A stretch of DNA of 64,000 nucleotides from assembly GCA_036389035.1 (NCBI GenBank), contig DASVQQ010000011.1, forward strand, positions 1-64,000, given 5' to 3'. Made by a program: the position numbers and the translations under genes. The notes beneath the pieces were generated by a model. The model searched no databases, was not told the DNA's origin, and worked only from the letters and a program-made list of their open reading frames with translations. This document shows, piece by piece, positions 27,580 through 35,958 of this stretch (position 1 is its first letter; each line of letters begins with the position of its first letter). This stretch comes from Jatrophihabitans sp. (lineage in GTDB: Bacteria; Actinomycetota; Actinomycetes; Mycobacteriales; Jatrophihabitantaceae).

Positions 27580-28664
27580 CAGCTGCCGGCGTCTCCGGAC
27601 AGCGCCGCCTCGACATCGGCCCTGGTCAGCGCGTCGATCACGTCGTCGAGCGCGCCGTCGAGCACCTGGTCGAGGTTGTAGGCCTTGAAGTTGACCCGGT
27701 GGTCAGCGATCCGGTTCTCGGCGAAGTTGTAGGTCCGCACCCGCTCGGACCGGTCGACGGTGCGCACCTGCGAGCGGCGGGCGTCCGAGGCGTCCTGCTG
27801 GGCCTGCTCCTGGGCGTGCGCCAGCAGCCGGGCCCGCAACACCCGCAACCCCGCCTCGCGGTTCTGCAGCTGGCTCTTCTCGTTCTGCATCGAGACGACG
27901 GTGCCGGTCGGGATGTGGGTGATCCGGACCGCCGAGTCGGTGGTGTTGACGCTCTGGCCACCCGGGCCGGACGAGCGGTAGACGTCGATCCGCAGGTCGT
28001 TGGGGTCGATCTCGACCTCGACCTCCTCGGCCTCGGGCAGCACCAGCACGCCGGCCGCCGAGGTGTGGATGCGGCCCTGGGACTCGGTCACCGGCACCCG
28101 CTGCACCCGGTGCACGCCGCCCTCGTACTTCAGCCGGCTCCAGACCGGCTTGTCCAGGCTGCGCGAGCGCACCGCCACGGTGACCGACTTGTGGCCGCCG
28201 AGGTCGGTCTCCTCGTCGTCGAGCACCTCGGTCTGCCAGCCCTGCAGCTCGGCGTAGCGCAGGTACATCCGCAGCAGGTCACCGGCGAACAGCGCGGACT
28301 CGTCACCGCCCTCACCGGCCTTGATCTCGAGGATGACGTCCTTGATGTCGTTGGGGTCCTTGGGCACCAGCAGCTCGCGCAGCTTGTCCTCCAGCGCCGG
28401 GACCTGGGCAGCCAGCTCCTCGGCCTCGGCGGCGAACGAGTCGTCCTCACCGGCCAGCTCGCGGGCGGCCTGGGCGTCAGCTCGCACCCGGTCCAGCTCG
28501 TGGGAGGCGCTGACCACCGGCGCGAGTTGCGCAAAGCGCCGGCCGAGCCGCCGGGCGGTGGCCTGGTCGGCGTGCACCGCGGGATCCGACAGCGCTGCCT
28601 CGGTCTCGGCGTACTCGGCCAGCACCTGTGCCAGCGTGGAGGATCCGTCAGCTTCTTGAACCAT
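27579..28664 (-). CDS. prfA: Peptide chain release factor 1
   Basis: 361 residues, normal length. The GGQ motif is in [18 protein letters not shown]. The PAT codon-recognition tripeptide region should be the PVT seen in [15 protein letters not shown]. It ends translation at UAA and UAG. It is downstream of rpmE after a stable hairpin. Confidence 0.97.
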   Translation of the reverse strand: MVQEADGSSTLAQVLAEYAETEAALSDPAVHADQATARRLGRRFAQLAPVVSASHELDRVRADAQAARELAGEDDSFAAEAEELAAQVPALEDKLRELLVPKDPNDIKDVILEIKAGEGGDESALFAGDLLRMYLRYAELQGWQTEVLDDEETDLGGHKSVTVAVRSRSLDKPVWSRLKYEGGVHRVQRVPVTESQGRIHTSAAGVLVLPEAEEVEVEIDPNDLRIDVYRSSGPGGQSVNTTDSAVRITHIPTGTVVSMQNEKSQLQNREAGLRVLRARLLAHAQEQAQQDASDARRSQVRTVDRSERVRTYNFAENRIADHRVNFKAYNLDQVLDGALDDVIDALTRADVEAALSGDAGS

Positions 28665-28727
28665 GGCCCATTTCCTGTGATCGCGCCTGGTCGCGGCGGC
28701 CTGAACAGCTTTCCCGGCAAAGAGAAC

Positions 28728-28766
28728 GGCGCCCCGGGTGTGCCGTCAGGCACGCCCCAGGGCGCC
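28728..28766 (-). terminator. GC-rich hairpin between rpmE and prfA
   Basis: GGCGCCCC...GGGTGTGCC-GTCA-GGCACGCC...GGGCGCC folds into a stem of about 15 bp with a small internal loop. It is not followed by a T run. It probably attenuates transcription from rpmE into prfA, as actinobacterial terminators often lack the U tract. Confidence 0.55.
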
Positions 28767-28776
28767 GTCGAGGTAG

Positions 28777-28998
28777 CTAGGCGGTGGTGCGCTCGCGCTT
28801 TCCGTAGCGCTTCTCGAACTTGTCGACCCGGCCGCCGACGTCCATGATCTTCTGCTTGCCGGTGTAGAACGGGTGGCAGGCAGAGCACACCTCGGCGTGC
28901 ATGGAGCCGCCCTTGGCGGTGCTACGGGTGGTGAACGAGTTACCGCACGAGCAGGTCACTTCGGTGACCACGTACTCGGGGTGGATGGCGTCCTTCAC
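28777..28998 (-). CDS. rpmE: 50S ribosomal protein bL31 (zinc-binding form)
   Basis: 73 residues. The pairs CSCGN and [12 protein letters not shown] give the zinc-ligand cysteines of the C+ form. Zinc-responsive C- versions are encoded elsewhere in many actinobacteria. Normally it follows rho directly; here rho lies 7.6 kb upstream, so rpmE must have its own promoter in the 28999-29347 region. Confidence 0.96.
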   Translation of the reverse strand: MKDAIHPEYVVTEVTCSCGNSFTTRSTAKGGSMHAEVCSACHPFYTGKQKIMDVGGRVDKFEKRYGKRERTTA

Positions 28999-29230
28999 GA
29001 TGGTTCCCTTCTATGGCGCCTCGTCGGCGCCGGTAATGGCCGCCGGGTCGCCCTGAAGAACTCCCGCGCGGGCACCGGCAGTGCGGTGGTGTGCGGGACA
29101 GGACGTGAACCGGAGCCGGGTCGTCAACCAGACAGTGTGCCAGTCGTGGCCACGCTCATCCAAACGCGAGGGCCCAGCCTGCCATTCCGCGCTCGACTCC
29201 CGAGCCTCGCGGCCACCCCGACACCGCCTC

Positions 29231-29292
29231 CGGCCACTGCCACACAGGCCTTCGGCCACTGCCACACAGGCCTTCGGCCACCTGCCACACAG
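29231..29292. repeat. 22-bp tandem repeat, about 2.8 copies
   Basis: Units begin CGGCCACTGCCACACAGG at 29231 and 29253, and with one base changed at 29275 (CGGCCACCTGCCACACAG). Non-coding. It lies just past the hairpin that follows the permease gene. Confidence 0.85.
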
Positions 29293-29331
29293 CTCGTCCC
29301 CGCCACCGGGAAGACCGATGACGGGGACGAG
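29293..29331 (-). terminator. Hairpin after the sugar transporter operon
   Basis: CTCGTCCCCG and CGGGGACGAG form a perfect 10-bp stem with a 19-base loop, 17 bases past the stop of the permease gene at 29348. There is no T tract. A likely terminator of the minus-strand transporter operon. Confidence 0.55.
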
Positions 29332-29347
29332 TGCTACCGCGGCGAAC

Positions 29348-30247
29348 TCAGCCCTTGACGCCACCGGCGGTCAGGCCGCTGACGATGCGCCGCTGGAACA
29401 GCAGCACGACGATCACCAGCGGGACGGTCACCACGACGCCGGCCGCCATCGTCTGGGTATAGGGAACGACGTGCGGGCCGGCGGTGAACAGGGCGAGGGC
29501 GACCGTGGACGGCTCCACCGACGCGACGCCGTTGGACAGCACGCTGGAGAGCAGGTACTCGTTCCAGGAGGCCAGGAACACCAGGATGGCGGTGGTGAAC
29601 AGCGCCGGCGCGGCCAGCGGGAAGATCACCAGCCGGAACGCCTGCCCCGGGGTGGCTCCGTCCACCCGGGCCGCCTGCTCCAGCTCCCACGGCATGTCGG
29701 AGAAGAAGCTGGTCAGGGTGTACACCGCCAGCGGCAGCGAGAACGAGATCTGGGGCAGGATCAGCGCCTGGTAAGTGCCCAGCCACCCCCAGTCCGCGAA
29801 CAGCTGGAACAGCGGCGTCAGGATCGCCACGCCGGGGAACATCGAGGCTCCCAGGATCGCGGCGAGCACCGCGCCCTTGCCGCGGAAGGACAGCCGCGCC
29901 ATCGCGTAGCCGGCGAACACCCCGACCACCATCGCCATGAAGGTGACCACGGAGCCGATCAGCAGGCTGTTCAGCAGTGACCGGCCGAAGGCGTTGTCGG
30001 TGGTGTCGAAGGCGTACCTGAAGTTCTCCAGGGTGACGTGGGTGAACCAGGGCGTCGTCTCGAAGGTGAAGGCATTCTCGCGGAAGGCCAGCACCAGCAT
30101 CCAGTAGAACGGTGCCAGGCACCAGAAGATGATCAGCGCGATGACGGCCATGGTGCCGATGTTGCCGCGGTTGAAACGCTTCTTCGGGGCAGGAGGGTGC
30201 TGGGTGGGGGTATCCACCGCGGTGGAGCCGTGGGCGACAGCAGTCAT
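29348..30247 (-). CDS. Carbohydrate ABC transporter permease (MalG-type, CUT1)
   Basis: 299 residues with six membrane helices. The EAA loop that contacts the ATPase is EQAARVDGATPGQAFRLVIFPLAAPAL. The first helix is preceded by a basic, Lys/Pro-rich head (PAPKKRFNRGN). It pairs with the permease gene 1 bp upstream. No ATPase gene is nearby; actinobacterial CUT1 importers often use a shared MsiK-type ATPase encoded elsewhere. Confidence 0.93.
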   Translation of the reverse strand: MTAVAHGSTAVDTPTQHPPAPKKRFNRGNIGTMAVIALIIFWCLAPFYWMLVLAFRENAFTFETTPWFTHVTLENFRYAFDTTDNAFGRSLLNSLLIGSVVTFMAMVVGVFAGYAMARLSFRGKGAVLAAILGASMFPGVAILTPLFQLFADWGWLGTYQALILPQISFSLPLAVYTLTSFFSDMPWELEQAARVDGATPGQAFRLVIFPLAAPALFTTAILVFLASWNEYLLSSVLSNGVASVEPSTVALALFTAGPHVVPYTQTMAAGVVVTVPLVIVVLLFQRRIVSGLTAGGVKG

Positions 30248-30248
30248 C

Positions 30249-31268
30249 TCACTTACCGCCCTTTCCTGGAGTTCCGACGATATTGGCGTTGAACAGCCTC
30301 ACCATGCCGAGGGCGATGGCGAAGATGAACAGGAAGGTGATGGTCGACAGCGCCGAGGCGGAGTTCAGGCCGCTGTTCAACTGATCGACCACCAGGATCG
30401 ACATGGTGGTGGTGCCGTTGGCGCCGCCGGTGAGGATCTGGGGCAGGTCATACATCCGCAGCACGTCCAGGGTGCGGAAGATGACCGCGACCGCCAGCGC
30501 CGGCTTGACCAGCGGCAAGGTGATCTTGACGAAGCGCTGCCAGGCGTTGGCCCCGTCGACCTTGGCCGACTCGTAGATGTCAGCGCTGATGCCCTGCAGA
30601 CCGGCCAGGATCAGCAGGGCGATGAACGGCGTTGTCTTCCAGACATCGGCGATCACGATCGCCGTGCGGGCGGGCCACACCTCACTGGTCCAGGCGAAGT
30701 TGGTGCCGAGCATCTTGTTCAGGATGCCCTGCGGGTCGAAGACCACCTGCCACAACTTGGCGGTGACGGCGGTCGGGATCGCCCAGGGGATGAGGATCGC
30801 GGCCCGCACCAGCGCCCGGCCCCGGAACGCCCGGTTCATCATCAGCGCGAAGATCATGCCGATCACGGTCTCGAGCAACACGGTCACCACGGTGAACCCG
30901 ACCGTGACGGTGACCGAGTCCCAGAACTGCGAGCCGAGGGTGCCGGTCGGACACCTGACGGTGCGGCCGGTGGGAGTGGGGCACTGCTGCAGCAACCACT
31001 GCTTGTAGTTGGTCAGCCCGGCCCAGGCCCCGGCCTCACCAAATTGCCCGGTCTCCGGATCGATCGTGCGGGTGTCGGAGAGGAAGGACTGGTACACCGC
31101 CTTGATGATCGGGTAACCGACGATCAGGCCGAGCAAGGCGACCGTGGGCGCCACCAGCATGAACGCCAGGCGACCCTCGCCGGTCTTGATCTTGTTTCGT
31201 TTGGGTCCGGGCGCCGAGGGCAGCGGGGCGGTTCCAGATTGTCCCGCTGCCGGTTTCGCGAGGGTCAT
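30249..31268 (-). CDS. Carbohydrate ABC transporter permease (MalF-type, CUT1)
   Basis: 339 residues. N-terminal membrane helix (FMLVAPTVALLGLIVGYPI), a periplasmic segment of about 70 residues with two cysteines (QQCPTPTGRTVRCP), then five more helices with EAA loop ESAKVDGANAWQRFVKITLPLVKPAL. It forms the channel with the MalG-type partner. It is separated from the binding-protein gene by a strong hairpin. Confidence 0.93.
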   Translation of the reverse strand: MTLAKPAAGQSGTAPLPSAPGPKRNKIKTGEGRLAFMLVAPTVALLGLIVGYPIIKAVYQSFLSDTRTIDPETGQFGEAGAWAGLTNYKQWLLQQCPTPTGRTVRCPTGTLGSQFWDSVTVTVGFTVVTVLLETVIGMIFALMMNRAFRGRALVRAAILIPWAIPTAVTAKLWQVVFDPQGILNKMLGTNFAWTSEVWPARTAIVIADVWKTTPFIALLILAGLQGISADIYESAKVDGANAWQRFVKITLPLVKPALAVAVIFRTLDVLRMYDLPQILTGGANGTTTMSILVVDQLNSGLNSASALSTITFLFIFAIALGMVRLFNANIVGTPGKGGK

Positions 31269-31324
31269 GAAGCCTCCTCAGGCTGATGACATCCCAGGGC
31301 TAGGGAGAAGTACGAGCTTCGCGC

Positions 31325-31366
31325 ACTGGCGGAGCCGGCGTCCAGTGGTAACCACCGGCTCCGCCA
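31325..31366 (-). terminator. Strong intercistronic hairpin between sugar-binding protein and permease genes
   Basis: CTGGCGGAGCCGG and CCGGCTCCGCCAG form a perfect 13-bp stem with a 16-base loop, and further pairing outside is possible. It lies 14 bp past the binding-protein stop. Such a structure usually ends most transcripts or protects the 3' end, giving more binding protein than permease. Confidence 0.65.
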
Positions 31367-31379
31367 GTCGCGCGAGAAA

Positions 31380-32669
31380 TCAGCCTGCGGTACCGGACTC
31401 GATTGCCGCTTGAAGGTTCTTCAGGGCCTCATCTACCGAGGTCTCACCTTGCAGTGCCGCGTAGATGTTGGTCTGGATGGCCTCGGTCACGGCGGGGTAG
31501 AACGGGGTGACCGGACGCGGGATCGCGTTCTCGATGCCCTCGGCCAGCACCGGCAGGTACGGGAACTTCTTCACCAGCTCAGGGTCCGAGTACAGCGACT
31601 CGATGACCGGCGCCTGCGAACCCTGGTTCAGGTTGTACTTCTGAATCGCGTCGGACTGGACGAACTTGAGGAAGTCCAGGGCGGTCGCCTTGTACTTGGA
31701 GTACGTGCTGATGGCGACGCTGTGACCGCCGAGGCTGGACGCGCCGGGGCCGTCCGGGCCGGGCAGCGGCGCGATGCCGAACTTGCCGGCGACCTTGGAG
31801 CTGGGGCCGGAGAGGATGGCGTTGGCGTAGGGCCAGTTGCGCAGGAACATCAGCTGACCGGCCTGGAAGGCGTTCAGGCTCTGGGTCTCCTGGAAGCCGA
31901 GCGCCTCCTTGGGGATGTAGCCCTGCTTGAAGCCGTTGACCAGGAACTCCAAGCCCTTCTTGGCTTCGTCGGTCACCACGTTGGGGGTCTTGCCGTCCTC
32001 CTTGACGATCTGGCCGCCGGCGGAGTTGATCGCCTCGGCCCCGTTCACCGTCAGGCCCTCGTACTTGGCGAACTGCCCCGCGTAGCAGGCAGGCTGGGCG
32101 CCGGTGATGGAAGGGCCGGTCTTGCCCTTGCATGCCGCGAGCATCTCGTCCCAGGTGGCAGGCGCCTTGGAGACCAGGTCCTTGCGGTAGTACAGCAGGC
32201 CGGCGTCAGAGGCGTACGGCGCGGCGTAGAGCTTGTCGTTGTAGGTCGCCTGGTCCACCGTCGGGCCAAGCAGCTTGCTGGTGTCCATCTGGTACTGGCC
32301 CTCGAGCGGGATGATCCAACCCTTGGCCGCGAACTCCGCCGTCCAGACGACGTCCACCGTCACCACGTCGTAGTTGGGGTCCTTGGCCTGGAAGTGCTGC
32401 TGCAGGTCGGACAGCTGCTGGTCAGCCTGGTCGGACTGCTGCTTGATCGTGACCTTCTCGTTGGGGAACTTGGCGTTCCATTCCTTGGCCAGGTTGGGCA
32501 TCAGGCCGCTGTTGTCCTTGCCGGTGACGAAGGTGATCGGGCCCCGGGCGCTGGCCGCCTTGTCATCTCCACCACTGTTGTTGCCGTTTCCATCACTGCC
32601 GCCGCAGCCAGCCAGTACAACGGCCGCACCGAGCAACGAGACCGCACCAAGGGCGACCTTTGGACTCAT
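31380..32669 (-). CDS. Sugar ABC transporter substrate-binding lipoprotein
   Basis: 429 residues. Signal peptide with lipobox LAGC at about residues 19-22, a Gly/Asn/Ser linker, then a family 1 solute-binding protein (NEKVTIKQQSDQADQQLSDLQQHF, APYASDAGLLYYRKDL, TWDEMLAACK). Resemblance to trehalose/maltose binders (LpqY/MalE) and the nearby alpha-glucosidase suggest an alpha-glucoside as ligand; this is inference. A LacI-type palindrome lies 29 bp upstream of the start. Confidence 0.92.
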   Translation of the reverse strand: MSPKVALGAVSLLGAAVVLAGCGGSDGNGNNSGGDDKAASARGPITFVTGKDNSGLMPNLAKEWNAKFPNEKVTIKQQSDQADQQLSDLQQHFQAKDPNYDVVTVDVVWTAEFAAKGWIIPLEGQYQMDTSKLLGPTVDQATYNDKLYAAPYASDAGLLYYRKDLVSKAPATWDEMLAACKGKTGPSITGAQPACYAGQFAKYEGLTVNGAEAINSAGGQIVKEDGKTPNVVTDEAKKGLEFLVNGFKQGYIPKEALGFQETQSLNAFQAGQLMFLRNWPYANAILSGPSSKVAGKFGIAPLPGPDGPGASSLGGHSVAISTYSKYKATALDFLKFVQSDAIQKYNLNQGSQAPVIESLYSDPELVKKFPYLPVLAEGIENAIPRPVTPFYPAVTEAIQTNIYAALQGETSVDEALKNLQAAIESGTAG

Positions 32670-32697
32670 TAAAGCTGTCCCTTCAGACGATGTTACT

Positions 32698-32707
32698 TAA
32701 GCGCTTA
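32698..32707. promoter_or_regulatory. LacI-family-like operator upstream of the sugar importer operon
   Basis: TAAGCGCTTA, a perfect 10-bp palindrome with central CG, inside TTACTTAAGCGCTTACAG. LacI-type regulators of maltose or trehalose genes bind this kind of site. A TAACAT on the minus strand just downstream could be the -10 element, so a bound repressor would block it. No lacI-type gene is in the window. Confidence 0.5.
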
Positions 32708-32802
32708 CAGGTTTTTTGAGAATGACATCGAACACACTGCTTGCAGAGGGCCGACCGGCCAAAGATACGTAACTGTTACCTCCCCGCCAGAGTCTCATCA
32801 CA

Positions 32803-33291
32803 TTAGTCCTGATCGTGTCCGGGTCGCGCACCGCGGCAGGCTTCGATTTGGTTACCGATGCTGTTGAGCCGGGCCGCCGCACGTGGCTTGGACATCGGCG
32901 TCGAGGGCTGCAGCAGCGACGGAGGCACGTCGACGTAGCTGCCGTCCTGCCGCACGAACCGCACCGTGTCCGAACCGCGCACATCCGAGACGACCTCGAC
33001 GCGCGCGATCTCAGACCACGGCAGCCAGACCGGCCGCCTCAGGTACCGGACCACCGCGCCCTCGGAGTCCACGCCCAGATACATCCGCAGGCCGAGCACC
33101 GCCAGCCCCAGGGCGAGCGCGCCGAGCGCCAGGGTCAGCACCCGCACCGTCTCGGAGGGGTGGCCGTAGATGTTCAGTGCGGCAGCGCCGCAGACCAGCA
33201 ACATCAGCAGCGCCGGCTGGTACGGCGGCACCCGCCACGACAGCGACCGGCCGGTGTGCAGCGCCGGTCCCCCCGCCTCGTGATCGACCAC
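32803..33291 (-). CDS. PH-domain membrane protein
   Basis: 162 residues: two membrane helices (about 26-44 and 51-70, PALLMLLVCGAAALNI and VLTLALGALALGLAVL), then a bacterial PH-like domain (LGVDSEGAVVRYLRRPVWLPWSEIARVEVV and DTVRFVRQDGSYVDVP). This layout is common in actinobacteria; function unknown. Divergent from the alpha-glucosidase. Confidence 0.8.
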   Translation of the reverse strand: MVDHEAGGPALHTGRSLSWRVPPYQPALLMLLVCGAAALNIYGHPSETVRVLTLALGALALGLAVLGLRMYLGVDSEGAVVRYLRRPVWLPWSEIARVEVVSDVRGSDTVRFVRQDGSYVDVPPSLLQPSTPMSKPRAAARLNSIGNQIEACRGARPGHDQD

Positions 33292-33419
33292 AGAGGAAGT
33301 CTAGGACCGCGACGCCGGTCCGCGGCAGGGCGACTCACGCTTGCGCGCCCGGTAGGTTCTCAGTGGCCGGCCCGGTTCGAACCGGAGTGCGTGGTTGGGT
33401 CGAGTTTGGGGAGGCGGTC

Positions 33420-35204
33420 ATGGCCAGCAGCCAGGCCACGTGGTGGCAATCGGCCGTGGTCTACCAGATCTATCCGCGCAGCTTCTGCGATGCCAGCGGC
33501 GACGGCATCGGTGACCTGGGCGGCATCAGCACGCGGCTGGACTACCTGCAGCAGCTGGGGGTGGACGTCCTGTGGCTGTCGCCGATCTTTCCCTCGCCGC
33601 AGGATGACGCCGGTTATGACATCAGCGATTACCAGGACGTCGACCCGGTGTTCGGCTCGCTGGCCGACTTCGACGACCTGCTGGCCGAGGTGCACCGGCG
33701 GGGCATGAAGCTGGTGCTCGACCTGGTGGTCAACCACACCTCCGACGAGCACCCGTGGTTCCGGCAGTCGCGAAGCGGCAGGAACGCGGCCAAGCGGGAC
33801 TGGTACTGGTGGCGCGGCCCGCGACCGGGGATGGCGCCCGGCGCCGCCGGGGCCGAGCCCACCAACTGGGGCTCGGCCTTCTCCGGCTCCGCCTGGCAGT
33901 TCGACGAGGCCAGCGGCGAGTACTACCTGCACCTGTTCTCCCGCAAACAGCCCGATCTGAACTGGGAGAACCCGCAGGTGCGCTCAGCCGTGCACGCGAT
34001 GATGCGCTGGTGGCTGGACCGAGGGGTCGACGGCTTCCGGATGGATGTCATCAACATGATCTCCAAGGATCCGCGCCTGCCGGACGGCCCGGTCCGGTCC
34101 GGCGACTACGGCGACGGCTCGCCGCATTACATCTGCGGGCCGCGCATCCACGAGTTCCTGCAGGAGATGAACCAGCAGGTCTTCGCCGGCCGCGACCGGC
34201 AGTTGCTCACCGTGGGCGAGATGCCCGGGGTGAGCGTGGAGCAGGCCCGGCTGTTCACCGACCCGGCCCGCCACGAGGTCGACATGGTGTTCCAGTTCGA
34301 GCACGTGCAGCTGGACCAGGGCATCGACAAGTTCCACCCGACCGGGTTCAAGCTGCTGGACCTCAAGGCCAGCCTCGGACGCTGGCAGGCCGGATTGGCC
34401 GAGGTCGGGTGGAACAGCCTGTACTGGAACAACCACGACCAGCCCCGGGTGGTGTCACGCTTCGGCGACGACAGCGAGCAGTACCGGACGCTGTCTGCCA
34501 AGACGCTGGCCACCGTGCTGCACCTGCATCGTGGAACTCCCTACATCTACCAGGGTGAAGAGCTGGCCATGACCAACTCGACGTTCGGCGGCATCTCCGA
34601 TTTCCGTGATATCGAATCGCTGAACTACTACGCCGCGGCCATCGCCGGTGGCTCGGGCGGATCGGCGGGCAGCGCCTCGGGCGGGTCGCCCACCAGCGCC
34701 TCGCCAGGCGAGCAGGGCGGGCCGGACGACACCGAGGTGCTGGCGGCACTTCGCCGGATGAGCCGGGACAACGCCCGGACCCCGATGCAGTGGACCTCCG
34801 GCCCGCACGCCGGATTCAGCACGGCCGAACCGTGGATCGGGGTCAACCCGAACCACCGCCAGATCAACGCCGAGCTGGAACTGGCCGATCCGGATTCGGT
34901 CTTTCACCATTACCGAAAGCTGATCGAGCTCCGGCACACCCACCCGATCGTGGCCCTGGGCAGCTTCCAGATGCTGCTGGCCGATGATGAGCAGGTCTAC
35001 GCCTTCCACCGGCGTCTGGACTCCGAACTCTGGCTGGTGCTGGGCAACTTCACCGCTGCCGAGGTCGAGGTGCGGCTGCCCGACGCGCCCGTCTGGGCCG
35101 CCGCCGAGCTGCTGATCGGCAACTACCCGGCCGACGCCGCACCTGACCTGACGTTGCGGCCCTGGGAGTGCCGGGTCTACCGGCGCACCGCCGTCCCGGG
35201 CTGA
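33420..35204 (+). CDS. GH13 alpha-glucosidase (oligo-1,6-glucosidase/maltase type)
   Basis: 594 residues from ATG 33420 with GGGGAGG 6 bases upstream. The four GH13 regions are DLVVNHTS, GFRMDVI with the nucleophile Asp, TVGEMP with the acid Glu, and NNHDQPR with the transition-state Asp. An insert of about 27 residues, mostly Gly, Ser, Ala and Pro (near residues 415-441), lies between YYAAAIAG and TEVLAALRRMSRDNARTPMQW. No signal peptide, so it would hydrolyse imported sugars in the cytoplasm, in keeping with the importer next door. Confidence 0.93.
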   Translation: MASSQATWWQSAVVYQIYPRSFCDASGDGIGDLGGISTRLDYLQQLGVDVLWLSPIFPSPQDDAGYDISDYQDVDPVFGSLADFDDLLAEVHRRGMKLVLDLVVNHTSDEHPWFRQSRSGRNAAKRDWYWWRGPRPGMAPGAAGAEPTNWGSAFSGSAWQFDEASGEYYLHLFSRKQPDLNWENPQVRSAVHAMMRWWLDRGVDGFRMDVINMISKDPRLPDGPVRSGDYGDGSPHYICGPRIHEFLQEMNQQVFAGRDRQLLTVGEMPGVSVEQARLFTDPARHEVDMVFQFEHVQLDQGIDKFHPTGFKLLDLKASLGRWQAGLAEVGWNSLYWNNHDQPRVVSRFGDDSEQYRTLSAKTLATVLHLHRGTPYIYQGEELAMTNSTFGGISDFRDIESLNYYAAAIAGGSGGSAGSASGGSPTSASPGEQGGPDDTEVLAALRRMSRDNARTPMQWTSGPHAGFSTAEPWIGVNPNHRQINAELELADPDSVFHHYRKLIELRHTHPIVALGSFQMLLADDEQVYAFHRRLDSELWLVLGNFTAAEVEVRLPDAPVWAAAELLIGNYPADAAPDLTLRPWECRVYRRTAVPG

Positions 35205-35206
35205 CC

Positions 35207-35286
35207 GGGCTCAGCGGGCTCAGCGGGCTCAGCGGGCTCAGCGGCGAAGCTGGCCGGGCTCAGCGGGCTCAGCGGCGAAGCTGGCC
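35207..35286. repeat. 9-bp and 31-bp tandem repeats after the alpha-glucosidase
   Basis: GGGCTCAGC occurs four times (35207-35242), then GGCGAAGCTGGCC, two more copies (35256-35273) and GGCGAAGCTGGCC again (35274-35286). The second half is the 3' end of the minus-strand gene at 35269 (codons for GQLRR and the stop), so the intergenic copy duplicates that gene tail. Confidence 0.85.
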
Positions 35287-35958
35287 GGTGGGATCGCCGG
35301 CCAGCTGCTGAAGCTCGGCCAGCGGGACCGGAACGGCTCGCGGGATCTGGGCGGCCACTGCCACGCTGCAGCCCGGGTCGCCGGTGACCACGAAGTCAGT
35401 CTGAGCGGGTCCCACCGATGGCAGGGGCCCGGCCCGGCCGGGAACCAGGCCGGCGCCAGGAACGCACAGGGCCTCGGCCGACACCACGATGCCCGAACCG
35501 GTGCGCAGCACGATGGCCGTCCGGACCACCCGGCCGGTGGTGGTCTCTGAGACGGCCACCGAACTCAGCACGGTGGAATCGGGGAACAGCCGCCGCGCCA
35601 GCGTGTTCAGCGGCTGGCTGACGCTGACCTGCACCTGGCAGCCGGACAGGTTCGGGCAGCCGCTCGGATCCGGCCCGGCCGGGTAGTCGGGCCGCACCAG
35701 GTTGGTCACCTCGATGACCCGGGACCGGTGCTGCCACCAGAGCGCGGCGGCGGCGCTCGCCGCGCAGGCCAGCAGCAGCGCCACCGCTACCAGCCAGGCG
35801 GGCACCACCCTGGAACGCCCGGACGGGCCGGCAGCCGCTGCCGGGTGCCCACCGCCGGCATCGGGATCGCCGGGTTCGTCCGGCGCCTCGCCATGGCACT
35901 CGATCAGCACCGGCCAGGTCGGGTCCGGCTCCGGCCGGGTGATCCGGCGCCGGCTCAT
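35269..35958 (-). CDS. Membrane-anchored protein of unknown function, paralogue A
   Basis: 229 residues. A Pro-rich cytoplasmic head of about 55 residues, one membrane helix (VPAWLVAVALLLACAASAAAALWW), then an outside domain with SGCPNLSGCQVQ, a cysteine in SAEALCVPGAG and one in TGDPGCSVAV. It shares this layout and spacing with the gene just upstream (35955). I recognise no family. It overlaps that gene by 4 bp and lies in the run that follows rho. Confidence 0.7.
   Translation of the reverse strand: MSRRRITRPEPDPTWPVLIECHGEAPDEPGDPDAGGGHPAAAAGPSGRSRVVPAWLVAVALLLACAASAAAALWWQHRSRVIEVTNLVRPDYPAGPDPSGCPNLSGCQVQVSVSQPLNTLARRLFPDSTVLSSVAVSETTTGRVVRTAIVLRTGSGIVVSAEALCVPGAGLVPGRAGPLPSVGPAQTDFVVTGDPGCSVAVAAQIPRAVPVPLAELQQLAGDPTGQLRR

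Larger units (their letters stand above)
28999..29347. other. Intergenic region between the sugar permease gene and rpmE
   Basis: 349 bp without a credible gene. From the permease side it holds a 10-bp-stem hairpin (29293-29331) and 22-bp tandem repeats (29231-29292). The rest should carry the rpmE promoter. Open frames crossing it on both strands have no codon bias of their own and are rejected. Confidence 0.5.

Noticed and set aside
29011..29364. Reading frames across the rpmE-permease gap on both strands
   Set aside because: They run through tandem repeats and a hairpin and have no recognisable domain.
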